From positions 5,084,001 to 5,148,000 of the forward strand of contig NZ_CP036175.1 of assembly GCF_003261575.2 (NCBI RefSeq): a stretch of DNA of 64,000 nt, read 5' to 3'. This DNA comes from Klebsiella huaxiensis (GTDB lineage Bacteria > Pseudomonadota > Gammaproteobacteria > Enterobacterales > Enterobacteriaceae). Positions 56,476 through 64,000 of the stretch are shown here, piece after piece (position 1 is the stretch's first letter; the number at the start of each line of letters is the position of its first letter). Under the pieces are notes generated by a model that saw only the letters and a program-made list of their open reading frames with translations, had not been told where the DNA came from and did not search any database. The position numbers were made by a program, and so were the translations under genes.

Positions 56476-57255
56476 TCATGGAATAGGAAAAATCTCTTTT
56501 GTATTACAAATCATGGTATTAGCTATCTCCTCTGCGGGCTCCTGACGTAGCTCGCATAAAGTGGAGAAAACGCGAGCAGCCTGCTCAGGCCTGTTGGGCT
56601 GACCCTGAAAGCCATTTAATGGCATATCCGGCGCATCGGTCTCCAACAGCAGCGCCGAAAGCGGCAGTTGCGCCATAACGTCACGGGTTTTACTGGCGCG
56701 CGGGTAGGTAATCGTGCCGCCCACGCCAATTTTATAACCCAGTTGCACAAAACGCTCTGCCTGCTGCAAGCTGCCAGCAAAGCCGTGCACCACGCCGGTT
56801 CGCGGCAAGGCATGTTTTTTTAGCAGCATCGCCAGCTTGTCGTGAGTACGCCTGGAGTGAAGGATTACTGGCAGATCATATCGTTTCGCCAGGCGCAATT
56901 GCGCCTCAAATACGCTAAGTTGACGTTCAAATTGTGGATCTTCGCGATAAAGATCGAGGCCAATCTCCCCGACGGCAACCAGCTTGCTGTGGCGTTGAGC
57001 CAAATGGGCCTCAAGTTGCTCCAGGCTACTCTCATCATGCCGCTCAATCACTATCGGATGTAAACCTAATGCGGCGTAAAGCGCGTTATGTTGCTCCGCC
57101 AGCGCCAGGACACGAGCAAAATTGTCTGCTTCAATGGCGGGAACCACAATCTGCGTGACTCCAGCCTGCGACGCCCGGGCAAGGCTGGCGCGCTCATCGC
57201 CGGTAAAAGGGGGAAAGTCGAAGTGGCAGTGGGTATCAATAAATCGCAAGGTCAC
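56476..57255 (-). CDS. yjjV: YjjV, TatD-family metal-dependent hydrolase
   Basis: Predicted Mg-dependent DNase/hydrolase of the TatD family. It has 259 residues as in E. coli. Metal ligands are in FIDTHCHFDFPPF near residue 6, VAVGEIGLDLY near 92, VILHSRRTHDK around 128 and HGFAGSLQQ, with LLLETDAPDMP near 200. The start is a GTG at 57255 (VTLRFIDTHCHF) that overlaps the yjjU stop by four bases (GTGA), so the two are translationally coupled. No deo gene is linked to it. Confidence 0.96.
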   Translation of the reverse strand: MTLRFIDTHCHFDFPPFTGDERASLARASQAGVTQIVVPAIEADNFARVLALAEQHNALYAALGLHPIVIERHDESSLEQLEAHLAQRHSKLVAVGEIGLDLYREDPQFERQLSVFEAQLRLAKRYDLPVILHSRRTHDKLAMLLKKHALPRTGVVHGFAGSLQQAERFVQLGYKIGVGGTITYPRASKTRDVMAQLPLSALLLETDAPDMPLNGFQGQPNRPEQAARVFSTLCELRQEPAEEIANTMICNTKEIFPIP

Positions 57256-58325
57256 GCCAGATCCTCATTATTAAAGCTGGGGTCATTGGCCTGCGGTGCC
57301 GCAACAATAGGAGCCTGAAGGACCTCATTTGCTACCGGAGCCGGCGGGACTACCACCGTTTTGGGCACAGCAATTCGCGGCGCATGACGCAGCAGCGGCG
57401 GCCTGTCGGCCAGCAGCTTACCAACCGTAGCGAGGAAATAACGTCCGCATTGGCGTCCGGTCTTATAGTCCTCCAGCAAAGCGGGAAGGCGGCTTCCCAA
57501 TGCCATACTTTTCAGTGGCTTCTGCGGATAAATCTCCAGAATGCGCAGCTTGCCCGGCGGTTTCTCAATAAACTGCTGCGTGGAACGATAAGTCGATTCA
57601 TGATGCTGCACCAGGTTCACGAACGGCTGTAGGCTGCTTTCCCCAAGCCAGCGCTCCATACGTTTAAACCACTGCGGGGTATAGTACATCTGGGAAGGAA
57701 CCGTGCGGATCACTACGATAGTTTGCGCCCCGCGGCGGGCAGCTTCCTGGACAGGGATCGCATCGCTGACGCCGCCATCAAGATAACTCACTCCATCCAG
57801 CATCACGCCGCTACGATAAAAACCCGGAATGGCACTGGAGGCGCGAATCAGGTCAAGCCAGGTCTGCTGGGTTGGCGCAAAATAATTCGGCGTATAGTCA
57901 TCACCGCGGCAGGCACACATCCAGAACTGTTTCCCCTGGGCAAAACGATCTTCAGCGTAGGTCATCGCCAGCGGCATCTTTTTCGCGGTGCTGTCCACCA
58001 GCCAGTCAAGGTCAATAAGGTTACCGCCGCGTACAAAGCGCATCGGGTCGAAAAACTCGCGGACAGTGGTATATCGCGTGATGACTTTGCGGGCATAGCC
58101 AGGCTGGTTGCACATGTAGGCCGACAGATTTTGCGCCCCGGCAGAGGTGCCAAACATCATGTCGAAAGGGTTGAATCCCGCGCGCATAAATTCGTCCAGA
58201 ACCCCGGCGGTAAAAATCCCTCTCTGTCCACCCCCTTCGCACACTAGCGCAAGTTTGCCCGGCTGAAAGGGTTTTACAGATAATGGCGTGATATTGCCCA
58301 GCGTTACGGGAATGCGATGTCCCAC
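57252..58325 (-). CDS. yjjU: YjjU, patatin-like phospholipase family protein
   Basis: Predicted serine acyl hydrolase of the patatin/RssA class. It has 357 residues as in E. coli. The oxyanion loop is CEGGGQRGIFTAGVLDEFMR near residues 30-50, the nucleophile elbow is FGTSAGAQN (Ser about residue 61), and the dyad Asp lies in YLDGGVSDAIPV near 178. No signal peptide. The start is a GTG at 58325 (VGHRIPVTLGN). The C-terminal 60 residues are Pro/Val-rich. Substrate unknown. Confidence 0.95.
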   Translation of the reverse strand: MGHRIPVTLGNITPLSVKPFQPGKLALVCEGGGQRGIFTAGVLDEFMRAGFNPFDMMFGTSAGAQNLSAYMCNQPGYARKVITRYTTVREFFDPMRFVRGGNLIDLDWLVDSTAKKMPLAMTYAEDRFAQGKQFWMCACRGDDYTPNYFAPTQQTWLDLIRASSAIPGFYRSGVMLDGVSYLDGGVSDAIPVQEAARRGAQTIVVIRTVPSQMYYTPQWFKRMERWLGESSLQPFVNLVQHHESTYRSTQQFIEKPPGKLRILEIYPQKPLKSMALGSRLPALLEDYKTGRQCGRYFLATVGKLLADRPPLLRHAPRIAVPKTVVVPPAPVANEVLQAPIVAAPQANDPSFNNEDLA

Positions 58326-58392
58326 CCTGCTTTCCTGTCTTACTTATTATATAAAATAAAGGTAACGCAATTTTTAATGCCCTGAAACTGCG

Positions 58393-58417
58393 AAAGCCAG
58401 TCGCATTGACTGGCTTT
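58393..58417 (-). terminator. Hairpin between ytjA and yjjU
   Basis: Arms AAAGCCAGTC and GACTGGCTTT with a 5-base loop. On the minus strand the tail is TTTCGC, a short T-run, so termination of ytjA transcripts is likely but partial. Confidence 0.65.
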
Positions 58418-58446
58418 ATGTAAGACGGTATTTCACGGGTTAGCGT

Positions 58447-58608
58447 CTAGGGACGCCGACGGCCGGTAAAAAGGCTGACCAGAAACAGAATAATACCGAC
58501 GATGAAAACAATTTTAGCAGCCCAGGCAGCGGTACCTGCCAGTCCACCAAAGCCCAGAGCAGCGGCAATTAACGCGATCACCAGAAAAATAATGCCCCAT
58601 CTAAACAT
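58447..58608 (-). CDS. ytjA: YtjA, small DUF1328 membrane protein
   Basis: Two-helix inner-membrane peptide of 53 residues: MFRWGIIFLVIALIAAALGF, then a short loop GGLAGTAAW, then a second hydrophobic segment ending GRRRP. The length equals E. coli YtjA. The start is the ATG at 58608, with AGGAGAG upstream; a 15-residue upstream extension covers that ribosome site and is rejected. Function unknown; stress-linked by its neighbour osmY. Confidence 0.95.
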   Translation of the reverse strand: MFRWGIIFLVIALIAAALGFGGLAGTAAWAAKIVFIVGIILFLVSLFTGRRRP

Positions 58609-58731
58609 ACGTCTCTCCTTACCATAGTTAATGACGGTCGATTTTCTGCGCACTCAGGCCGCGCATACACAACCCTGTGGTGCTACACATCCTGCGGAAA
58701 GGCCGCAGAATAAATTCTTTTAATAATGGAT

Positions 58732-59343
58732 TTATTTAACGCTAAGATCGTTCTTCACGCTTTTGACGCCGGAAACGGCTTTAGCGATATCTTCCGCGCG
58801 GTCTGACTGTTTGCTGGAAGCCACTGTGCCGGATAAGTGCACGACGCCATCAGTGGTTTCCACCGTCACATTTCGTGATGGCACGATATCGTCAGCTAAT
58901 AGCTTAGCTTTAATCTCGCTGGTCACCGCCGTGTCACCGGCATAGCCCTTCAATGAAGCAGACTTTTCATTCTGCACGCTAAGTTTGTCGTTAACCGAGG
59001 TCACGCCTTCAACCCCTTTCGCCACGCTAACCGCCTGCTCTTGCTGCGTTGTGCTATCTACCGTACCGCTCAGCGTGACGACTTTGTTATCGGTCTTCAC
59101 TGAGATATCAGTACTGCGAATATCTTTATGGTCGATCAGCGCCGCCTTCACTCTGGCAGTAATGGTGCTATCGTCCATAAAATTCCCGACTTTGTTCATC
59201 GAGCTATCAACAGCTTGCCCCGCACTACTGGCAGCAGATTTTGCGCTATCAACGGTTGAGTTTTCCGCATATGCCGAGGCGCTGATGATGGCTGAGCCTA
59301 AGAGGAGGGCCAGTGCTGTCCTGGCGTTCTTTGGTCTTGTCAT
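58732..59343 (-). CDS. osmY: OsmY, periplasmic BON-domain chaperone
   Basis: Osmotically induced, RpoS-dependent periplasmic protein that acts as a chaperone for some autotransporters. It has 203 residues (201 in E. coli) with a signal peptide ending SASAYAEN at about residue 27. Two BON domains follow: one with ITARVKAALIDHKDIRSTDI near 60-120 and one with TSEIKAKLLADDIVPSRNVT near 145-203. The start is the ATG at 59343 (MTRPKNARTALALLLG). A segment between the signal and the first BON domain (SAKSAASSAGQAVDSS) is slightly longer than in E. coli. Confidence 0.97.
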   Translation of the reverse strand: MTRPKNARTALALLLGSAIISASAYAENSTVDSAKSAASSAGQAVDSSMNKVGNFMDDSTITARVKAALIDHKDIRSTDISVKTDNKVVTLSGTVDSTTQQEQAVSVAKGVEGVTSVNDKLSVQNEKSASLKGYAGDTAVTSEIKAKLLADDIVPSRNVTVETTDGVVHLSGTVASSKQSDRAEDIAKAVSGVKSVKNDLSVK

Positions 59344-59561
59344 TGTGAGTTCCTCGTTATTTCTAAACAGGTAAAGCAAAATAAGTAGTCTATTAAGCTA
59401 AGTTTCCAAAAATTACTTATTAAATGTAGTAGAAACACGAGAGAGTGCGGCAGGAGAGCGTAAAAAAACGCGCAAAACGGTAAGAATTAAGAACTTTCCA
59501 GAAAGGTCAAACAGAAGGAAAAACAACGTGGAGCGCGGTGAAAGCCGCGCTCCTGAGGCAA

Positions 59562-61151
59562 TTAGTGCTCGCGAGTTTTACGGAACTGAACGTCAGGATA
59601 ACGTTCCTGCGTCAGATTCAGGTTAACCATTGTTGGGGCGATATATGTGAGGTTATCACCGCCATCAAGGGCTAACTGAATTTCGTTCTTACGCTTGAAT
59701 TCCTCGAATTTCTTCACGTCTGAACACTCTACCCAGCGCGCCGTCGCCACGTTAACGGACTCGTAGATAGCCTCAACGTTGTACTCACTCTTCAGGCGGG
59801 AAACGACCACATCAAACTGCAGCACACCGACGGCACCCACTATCAGATCGTTATTGGCAATCGGACGGAATACCTGCACCGCACCTTCTTCAGAAAGCTG
59901 TACCAGCCCCTTCAGCAGCTGTTTTTGCTTCAGCGGATCTTTCAGGCGGATACGACGGAACAGTTCCGGGGCGAAGTTCGGGATACCGGTGAACTTCATC
60001 ATCTCACCTTGCGTAAAGGTGTCGCCGATCTGAATCGTACCGTGGTTATGCAGACCGAGAATATCGCCCGGATACGCCTCTTCAACATGCGAGCGGTCAC
60101 CTGCCATAAAGGTCAGCGCATCGGAGATAACCACGTCTTTACCAATACGAACCTGGCGCATTTTCATGCCCTTTTCGTACTTGCCGGAAACTACGCGCAT
60201 GAAAGCCACGCGGTCACGGTGTTTCGGGTCCATATTGGCCTGAATTTTAAACACGAAGCCACTGAACTTCTCATCCTGCGCTTCAACCAGGCGGGTATCG
60301 GTTTTGCGCGGCATCGGCGCAGGCGCCCATTCCACAAGGCCGTCCAGCATATGATCAACGCCAAAGTTACCCAAGGCGGTACCGAAGAATACTGGAGTAA
60401 TTTCACCGGCCAGGAACAGCTCTTTATCGAACTCGTTGGACGCGCCCTGCACCAACTCTAGCTCGTCGCGCAACTGCTGCGCCAGATCGTCACCAACGGC
60501 CGCATCCAGTTCCGGATTATTCAGGCCCTTAACGATGCGAACTTCCTGAATGGTATGGCCTTTACCGGTCTGGTACAGGTAGGTTTCATCTTTATAAAGA
60601 TGGTAAACACCCTTGAATAGCTTACCGCAGCCAATTGGCCAGGTGATCGGCGCACAGCCGATTTTCAGTTCGCGCTCGACTTCATCCAGCACTTCCATCG
60701 GATCGCGGATGTCACGGTCAAGTTTGTTCATAAAGGTCAGGATCGGCGTATCGCGCAGACGGGTAACTTCCATCAGCTTACGGGTCCGGTCCTCGACGCC
60801 TTTCGCGGCATCGATAACCATCAGGCAGCAGTCCACCGCAGTCAGCGTACGGTAGGTATCTTCCGAGAAGTCTTCATGTCCCGGGGTATCTAACAGGTTC
60901 ACCAGGCAATCGTGATACGGAAACTGCATTACGGAGGTGGTAATGGAGATACCACGCTGCTTTTCCATCTCCATCCAGTCGGATTTGGCATGCTGGCTGG
61001 AACCTCGGCCTTTAACAGTACCGGCAGTCTGGATCGCCTGTCCGAATAACAGCACCTTCTCGGTGATGGTGGTTTTACCGGCATCCGGGTGAGAAATAAT
61101 GGCAAAAGTGCGGCGCTTGGCCACCTCCTGCAAAAAAGGAGACAACGTCAT
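59562..61151 (-). CDS. prfC: Peptide chain release factor 3
   Basis: GTPase that removes RF1 and RF2 from the ribosome after termination. It has 529 residues as in E. coli. G motifs are SHPDAGKTTITEKVL (G1), RGISITTSVMQF (G2), LLDTPGHEDFSEDTYR (G3) and FMNKLDRD (G4). RF3-specific domains II and III follow (to the end), including EVGVLQFDVVV-like AVGVLQFDVVVSRLKSEYNV. Start ATG at 61151. The 218-bp gap to osmY holds nothing else that I can call. Confidence 0.99.
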   Translation of the reverse strand: MTLSPFLQEVAKRRTFAIISHPDAGKTTITEKVLLFGQAIQTAGTVKGRGSSQHAKSDWMEMEKQRGISITTSVMQFPYHDCLVNLLDTPGHEDFSEDTYRTLTAVDCCLMVIDAAKGVEDRTRKLMEVTRLRDTPILTFMNKLDRDIRDPMEVLDEVERELKIGCAPITWPIGCGKLFKGVYHLYKDETYLYQTGKGHTIQEVRIVKGLNNPELDAAVGDDLAQQLRDELELVQGASNEFDKELFLAGEITPVFFGTALGNFGVDHMLDGLVEWAPAPMPRKTDTRLVEAQDEKFSGFVFKIQANMDPKHRDRVAFMRVVSGKYEKGMKMRQVRIGKDVVISDALTFMAGDRSHVEEAYPGDILGLHNHGTIQIGDTFTQGEMMKFTGIPNFAPELFRRIRLKDPLKQKQLLKGLVQLSEEGAVQVFRPIANNDLIVGAVGVLQFDVVVSRLKSEYNVEAIYESVNVATARWVECSDVKKFEEFKRKNEIQLALDGGDNLTYIAPTMVNLNLTQERYPDVQFRKTREH

Positions 61152-61243
61152 AGTTCAATCTTCTTGAGTAAGCACGGCTATGCGCCACGCATGTTGAATA
61201 CGAAAAATTGCGGCTATTTTACCCATCAATGAGGGGGAGGCAA

Positions 61244-61921
61244 TCAGTGTTTACACAGGAGTTGCTCCAGTTCGCTTAAAGAGGTCACCGTCCAGTCAGG
61301 CTGAAGATCCGCAGGCAGTTCGCGCTGATGAGGATTGAACCAGCAGGTCGCCAGACCGGCGTTCACGCCGCCGCGAATATCAGACTCCGCCGTATCGCCA
61401 ACCATCAGAACCCGCGAGCGCTCCGGGTTGCCCGCCTGCGTCAGCGCATAATCAAAGATGCGCGCATCCGGCTTCGCCACCCCAACCTCTTCGGAAATAA
61501 TCAGTAAATCAAAGTGATCGCGCAACCCGGTTCGTTCGAGACGCGTCTGCTGCAGCGAGGTAAAGCCGTTGGTGATGATGCCCATTTTTACCTTCCCCTG
61601 CAGCGTATTGAGCAACGACACCGCGCCCGGCAGCGGCGAGCAGATCTCCGCCATCGCATTCATAAAAGCAGCATTCAGCTCACCTGGCGGCACGCTCAGG
61701 CGTTCAGCCCAACCATCAAAGCGCTGATGCTGAAGCTGAAGGGATGTGATGGCACCGTTTTGATAATCCACCCACAGCGGCTTATTCACGGCCTGGTAAT
61801 CCTGAAAATCCTCAGCGGAGAAGGTCACGCTATAGTCGAGAAACATCCGCTGTAAGCCGGTAAACGAATCAAACGTAAACAGCGTTTCGTCGGCATCAAA
61901 GAAAATCCAGTCCCACTTCAT
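61244..61921 (-). CDS. yjjG: YjjG, HAD-family pyrimidine 5'-nucleotidase
   Basis: House-cleaning nucleotidase that hydrolyses dUMP, dTMP, UMP and non-canonical pyrimidine nucleotides. It has 225 residues if the second of two adjacent ATGs is used (61921), which leaves a better spacing after GGTGAG. HAD motif I is WIFFDADETLFTFDSF near residue 4 with nucleophile Asp9 and acid Asp11; motif II is IITNGFTSL, and motifs III/IV are GVAKPDARIFDYAL and VLMVGDTAESDIRGG. It follows rimI by 14 bases. Confidence 0.96.
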   Translation of the reverse strand: MKWDWIFFDADETLFTFDSFTGLQRMFLDYSVTFSAEDFQDYQAVNKPLWVDYQNGAITSLQLQHQRFDGWAERLSVPPGELNAAFMNAMAEICSPLPGAVSLLNTLQGKVKMGIITNGFTSLQQTRLERTGLRDHFDLLIISEEVGVAKPDARIFDYALTQAGNPERSRVLMVGDTAESDIRGGVNAGLATCWFNPHQRELPADLQPDWTVTSLSELEQLLCKH

Positions 61922-61935
61922 CATCTCACCTTGTC

Positions 61936-62382
61936 TTACATACTGATTGGCAGTGCCATAATTATTGCGTCCTCACGTCCGTCGACCGTGGGGTAATAGT
62001 TGCGGCGAATAGTCGCCTCGTTAAAGCCTAAGCTTTCATAGAGCGCGATGGCGGCGACGTTAGACGCGCGTACCTCCAGCCACAGCGTGACGACGCCGCG
62101 TTTTTCTACTTCATCAATCACATGTTCCAGCAGTTCCCGCCCCAGGCCACGACGCTGAAACGCGGGGTCAACGGCGATATTGAATAGCGTCGCCTCGTCG
62201 AGCACAATTTGCGTAATCGCAAAAGCCGCCATCTCGCCGTCCACCGCTAACTGAAGGTTCAGATAGCGCTCGCCCTGATTGCTGACAAACGTCTGCTCGC
62301 TCCAGGGAAAGGCATGGGCGCGTGTTTCTATTTGCCAGGCACGAGGCAAATCAGCCGTGTTGAGGGTAGAAATCGTTTTCAT
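61936..62382 (-). CDS. rimI: RimI, ribosomal-protein bS18 N-acetyltransferase
   Basis: GNAT acetyltransferase for the N-terminal alanine of S18. It has 148 residues as in E. coli. The acetyl-CoA loop is NIAVDPAFQRRGLGRELLEH near residues 67-87, and WLEVRASNVAAIALYESLGF is the second conserved block. The start is the ATG at 62382 (MKTISTLNTADLP), 32 bases inside the 3' end of holD, as in E. coli. A longer frame through holD is rejected. Confidence 0.97.
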   Translation of the reverse strand: MKTISTLNTADLPRAWQIETRAHAFPWSEQTFVSNQGERYLNLQLAVDGEMAAFAITQIVLDEATLFNIAVDPAFQRRGLGRELLEHVIDEVEKRGVVTLWLEVRASNVAAIALYESLGFNEATIRRNYYPTVDGREDAIIMALPISM

Positions 62383-62764
62383 GTGTGCAGATTTGTTGCC
62401 AGAGCGCCAGGCGTGCAGGCGTGCTGGTCTGAAGTTCATCGAAAGCGGGCGAGGATATCTGTGCGCCCGCCAACAGCAACGGCGCATCAGTACCCAGCCG
62501 CCAGCTATTACAGCGGGCATCCTGCGGCAACATCGCCACACGTTCAGGAGTCAGTTGCATAACCTGCTCCGGCGTCAGGGCCAGCGCACGTAAAATATCG
62601 CTGATTAGCGGCTCAGTCAGTGATGGCAGAGCTTCCGCTACCATCACCAGACGGATATGTCCAGGAAGCGAGATAGCGATTTCACCCTGTAACGCCCCAG
62701 GACGACGCAGCGACCACTGGGTAATACCCAGCTGCTGTAATTGCCAGTCTCGTCGGGATGTCAT
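62351..62764 (-). CDS. holD: DNA polymerase III psi subunit
   Basis: Subunit of the clamp-loader complex that joins chi (HolC) and SSB to the polymerase. It has 137 residues, the same as E. coli. The N-terminal chi/gamma-binding segment is MTSRRDWQLQQLGITQWSLR; later stretches include ISLPGHIRLVMVAEALP. First gene of holD-rimI-yjjG, divergent from rsmC across 157 bp. Confidence 0.96.
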   Translation of the reverse strand: MTSRRDWQLQQLGITQWSLRRPGALQGEIAISLPGHIRLVMVAEALPSLTEPLISDILRALALTPEQVMQLTPERVAMLPQDARCNSWRLGTDAPLLLAGAQISSPAFDELQTSTPARLALWQQICTHENDFYPQHG

Positions 62765-62921
62765 AGCGAAACACTCCTGTTAATCAAGCGCGCAATATAG
62801 CAAATCCGTCGTATCTGCGCCAACAATCACGTGCCCAGCGGATTGCATATCGCCGCCAACAAAGAGGCAACCTGAAAGATAACGTGTATAATCGCCGCCA
62901 GTCTCAATGAAGGAGTGTTTC

Positions 62922-63950
62922 ATGTCTGCTTTTACCCCGGCAAGTGAAGTCTTGCTGCGCCACAGTGATGATTTCGAGTCCGCCCGCGTTCTGTTTGCCG
63001 GTGATCTGCAGGATGACCTGCCCGCCCGTCTGGATACGGCTGGCAGCCGCGTCCATACCCAGCAGTTTCATCATTGGCAGGTACTGAGCCGCCAGATGGG
63101 TGAAAATGCGCGTTTTAGCCTGGTGGCTGAAGCCAGCGACGCTGCTGATTGCGATACGCTGATTTACTACTGGCCAAAAAACAAGCCAGAAGCTCAGTTT
63201 CAGCTAATGAATCTGCTTTCGCTGCTGCCAACAGGTATCGATATTTTCGTGGTTGGCGAGAACCGCAGCGGCGTACGCAGTGCGGAGCAGATGCTGGCCG
63301 AATATGCGCCGCTGAGCAAGATCGATAGCGCACGCCGCTGTGGGCTGTATCATGGCCGCCTGGAAAAACAGCCTGCATTTAATCCAGAGCAATACTGGGG
63401 CGAATATCCGCTGGAAAACCTGACGATTAAAACGCTGCCGGGTGTGTTCAGCCGCGACGGTCTGGACATCGGTAGCCAACTGCTGCTCTCAACTCTGACG
63501 CCGCATACCAAAGGCAAAGTGCTTGATGTCGGCTGCGGTGCTGGCGTGCTGGCAACCGTGCTGGCAAGTCATTCACCGAAGGTTCGCTTAACGCTCTGTG
63601 ACGTAAGTGCCCCGGCAGTAGAAGCCAGCCGCGCCACCCTTGCCGCAAACGGCATTGAAGGTGACGTATTTGCCAGCAACGTCTTCTCTGAAGTGAATGG
63701 TCGCTTCGATATGATTATCTCTAATCCGCCGTTCCACGACGGACTGCAGACCAGCCAGGAAGCGGCGCAAACGTTGATTCGCGGAGCGGTTCGACATTTA
63801 AATAGCGGTGGCGAACTGCGTATTGTCGCCAACGCCTTCCTGCCTTATCCGGATATCCTGGATGAAATCTTCGGTTTCCACGAAGTGATCGCCCAGACTG
63901 GCCGGTTTAAAGTCTACCGTACGGTCATGACCCGTCAGGCGAAAAAGTAA
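62922..63950 (+). CDS. rsmC: RsmC, 16S rRNA m2G1207 methyltransferase
   Basis: Methylates G1207 of 16S rRNA in the 30S subunit. It has 342 residues (343 in E. coli). The protein has an N-terminal pseudo-methyltransferase half (FAGDLQDDLPARLDTAGSRV, DIFVVGENRSGVRSAEQM) and a catalytic C-terminal half with SAM motif VLDVGCGAGVLATVLA near 198 and the catalytic NPPF in MIISNPPFHDGLQTS. The start is the ATG at 62922 (MSAFTPASEVLLRH) after AGGAG. The last 50 bases of the window carry only a possible start of a REP-like palindrome. Confidence 0.98.
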   Translation: MSAFTPASEVLLRHSDDFESARVLFAGDLQDDLPARLDTAGSRVHTQQFHHWQVLSRQMGENARFSLVAEASDAADCDTLIYYWPKNKPEAQFQLMNLLSLLPTGIDIFVVGENRSGVRSAEQMLAEYAPLSKIDSARRCGLYHGRLEKQPAFNPEQYWGEYPLENLTIKTLPGVFSRDGLDIGSQLLLSTLTPHTKGKVLDVGCGAGVLATVLASHSPKVRLTLCDVSAPAVEASRATLAANGIEGDVFASNVFSEVNGRFDMIISNPPFHDGLQTSQEAAQTLIRGAVRHLNSGGELRIVANAFLPYPDILDEIFGFHEVIAQTGRFKVYRTVMTRQAKK

Positions 63951-64000
63951 CATTCTCCTGCTCCGGCGACAGGCGATGCTTGCCGCCGGGATCGTATCTT

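Noticed and set aside
62351..62541. Longer RimI beginning inside holD (201 residues)
   Set aside because: The extra N-terminus is the holD sequence in another frame; the 148-residue RimI matches the family.

Overview
The window is chromosomal DNA of an enterobacterium (order Enterobacterales, close to the Klebsiella/Enterobacter/Citrobacter/Salmonella group). Nearly every gene matches an E. coli K-12 gene in length and motifs, and the order follows the E. coli map around its 0/100-minute point, read backwards: fkpB (about 0.6 min) at the left edge, thrL in the middle, rsmC (about 99 min) at the right edge. REP units, two ERIC repeats, SD-led genes and UUG/GUG starts at the expected genes (rpsT, deoA, radA, ettA, nhaA) agree with this. 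The species cannot be fixed from the sequence alone.

Layout. 1-5.4 kb: fkpB (cut by the edge), lspA, ileS and ribF, then rpsT divergent. 5.4-9.2 kb: an accessory sugar operon, a GPH-family symporter plus a GH31 glycosidase. 9.3-11.4 kb: nhaA-nhaR. 11.6-15.2 kb: a second accessory block, with a zinc-ribbon/HTH protein of unknown role, a periplasmic Cys-type sulfatase and a Tsx/OmpK-like outer-membrane channel. 15.7-19 kb: dnaK-dnaJ with heat-shock promoters and an ERIC element in the spacer. 19.4-26.8 kb: yaaI, yaaW, satP, an extra MHS-type transporter, mog, talB, yaaJ, yaaA. 26.9-31.8 kb: thrLABC with its attenuator.

31.9-42.8 kb: lasT, yjjY, arcA, creABCD, rob, gpmB, yjjX, trpR, slt. 43-50.3 kb: ettA, nadR, radA, serB, ytjB, lplA. 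50.3-56.3 kb: the deoCABD operon with DeoR-like operators and a CNT nucleoside transporter upstream, where E. coli has yjjW-yjjI. 56.4-64 kb: yjjV, yjjU, ytjA, osmY, prfC, yjjG, rimI, holD, rsmC.

Most of the window is housekeeping: translation (ileS, rpsT, prfC, rsmC, rimI, ettA), lipoprotein and wall processing (lspA, slt), protein folding (dnaKJ, fkpB), threonine synthesis, nucleoside salvage, NAD and lipoate salvage, and two-component control (arcA, creBC). The novelty is in the two accessory blocks either side of nhaAR. The sulfatase block looks like a small catabolic unit that imports a ligand through the outer membrane and removes sulfate in the periplasm; its substrate and its control are unknown. 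No tRNA, rRNA, CRISPR array, prophage or intact insertion sequence was seen.
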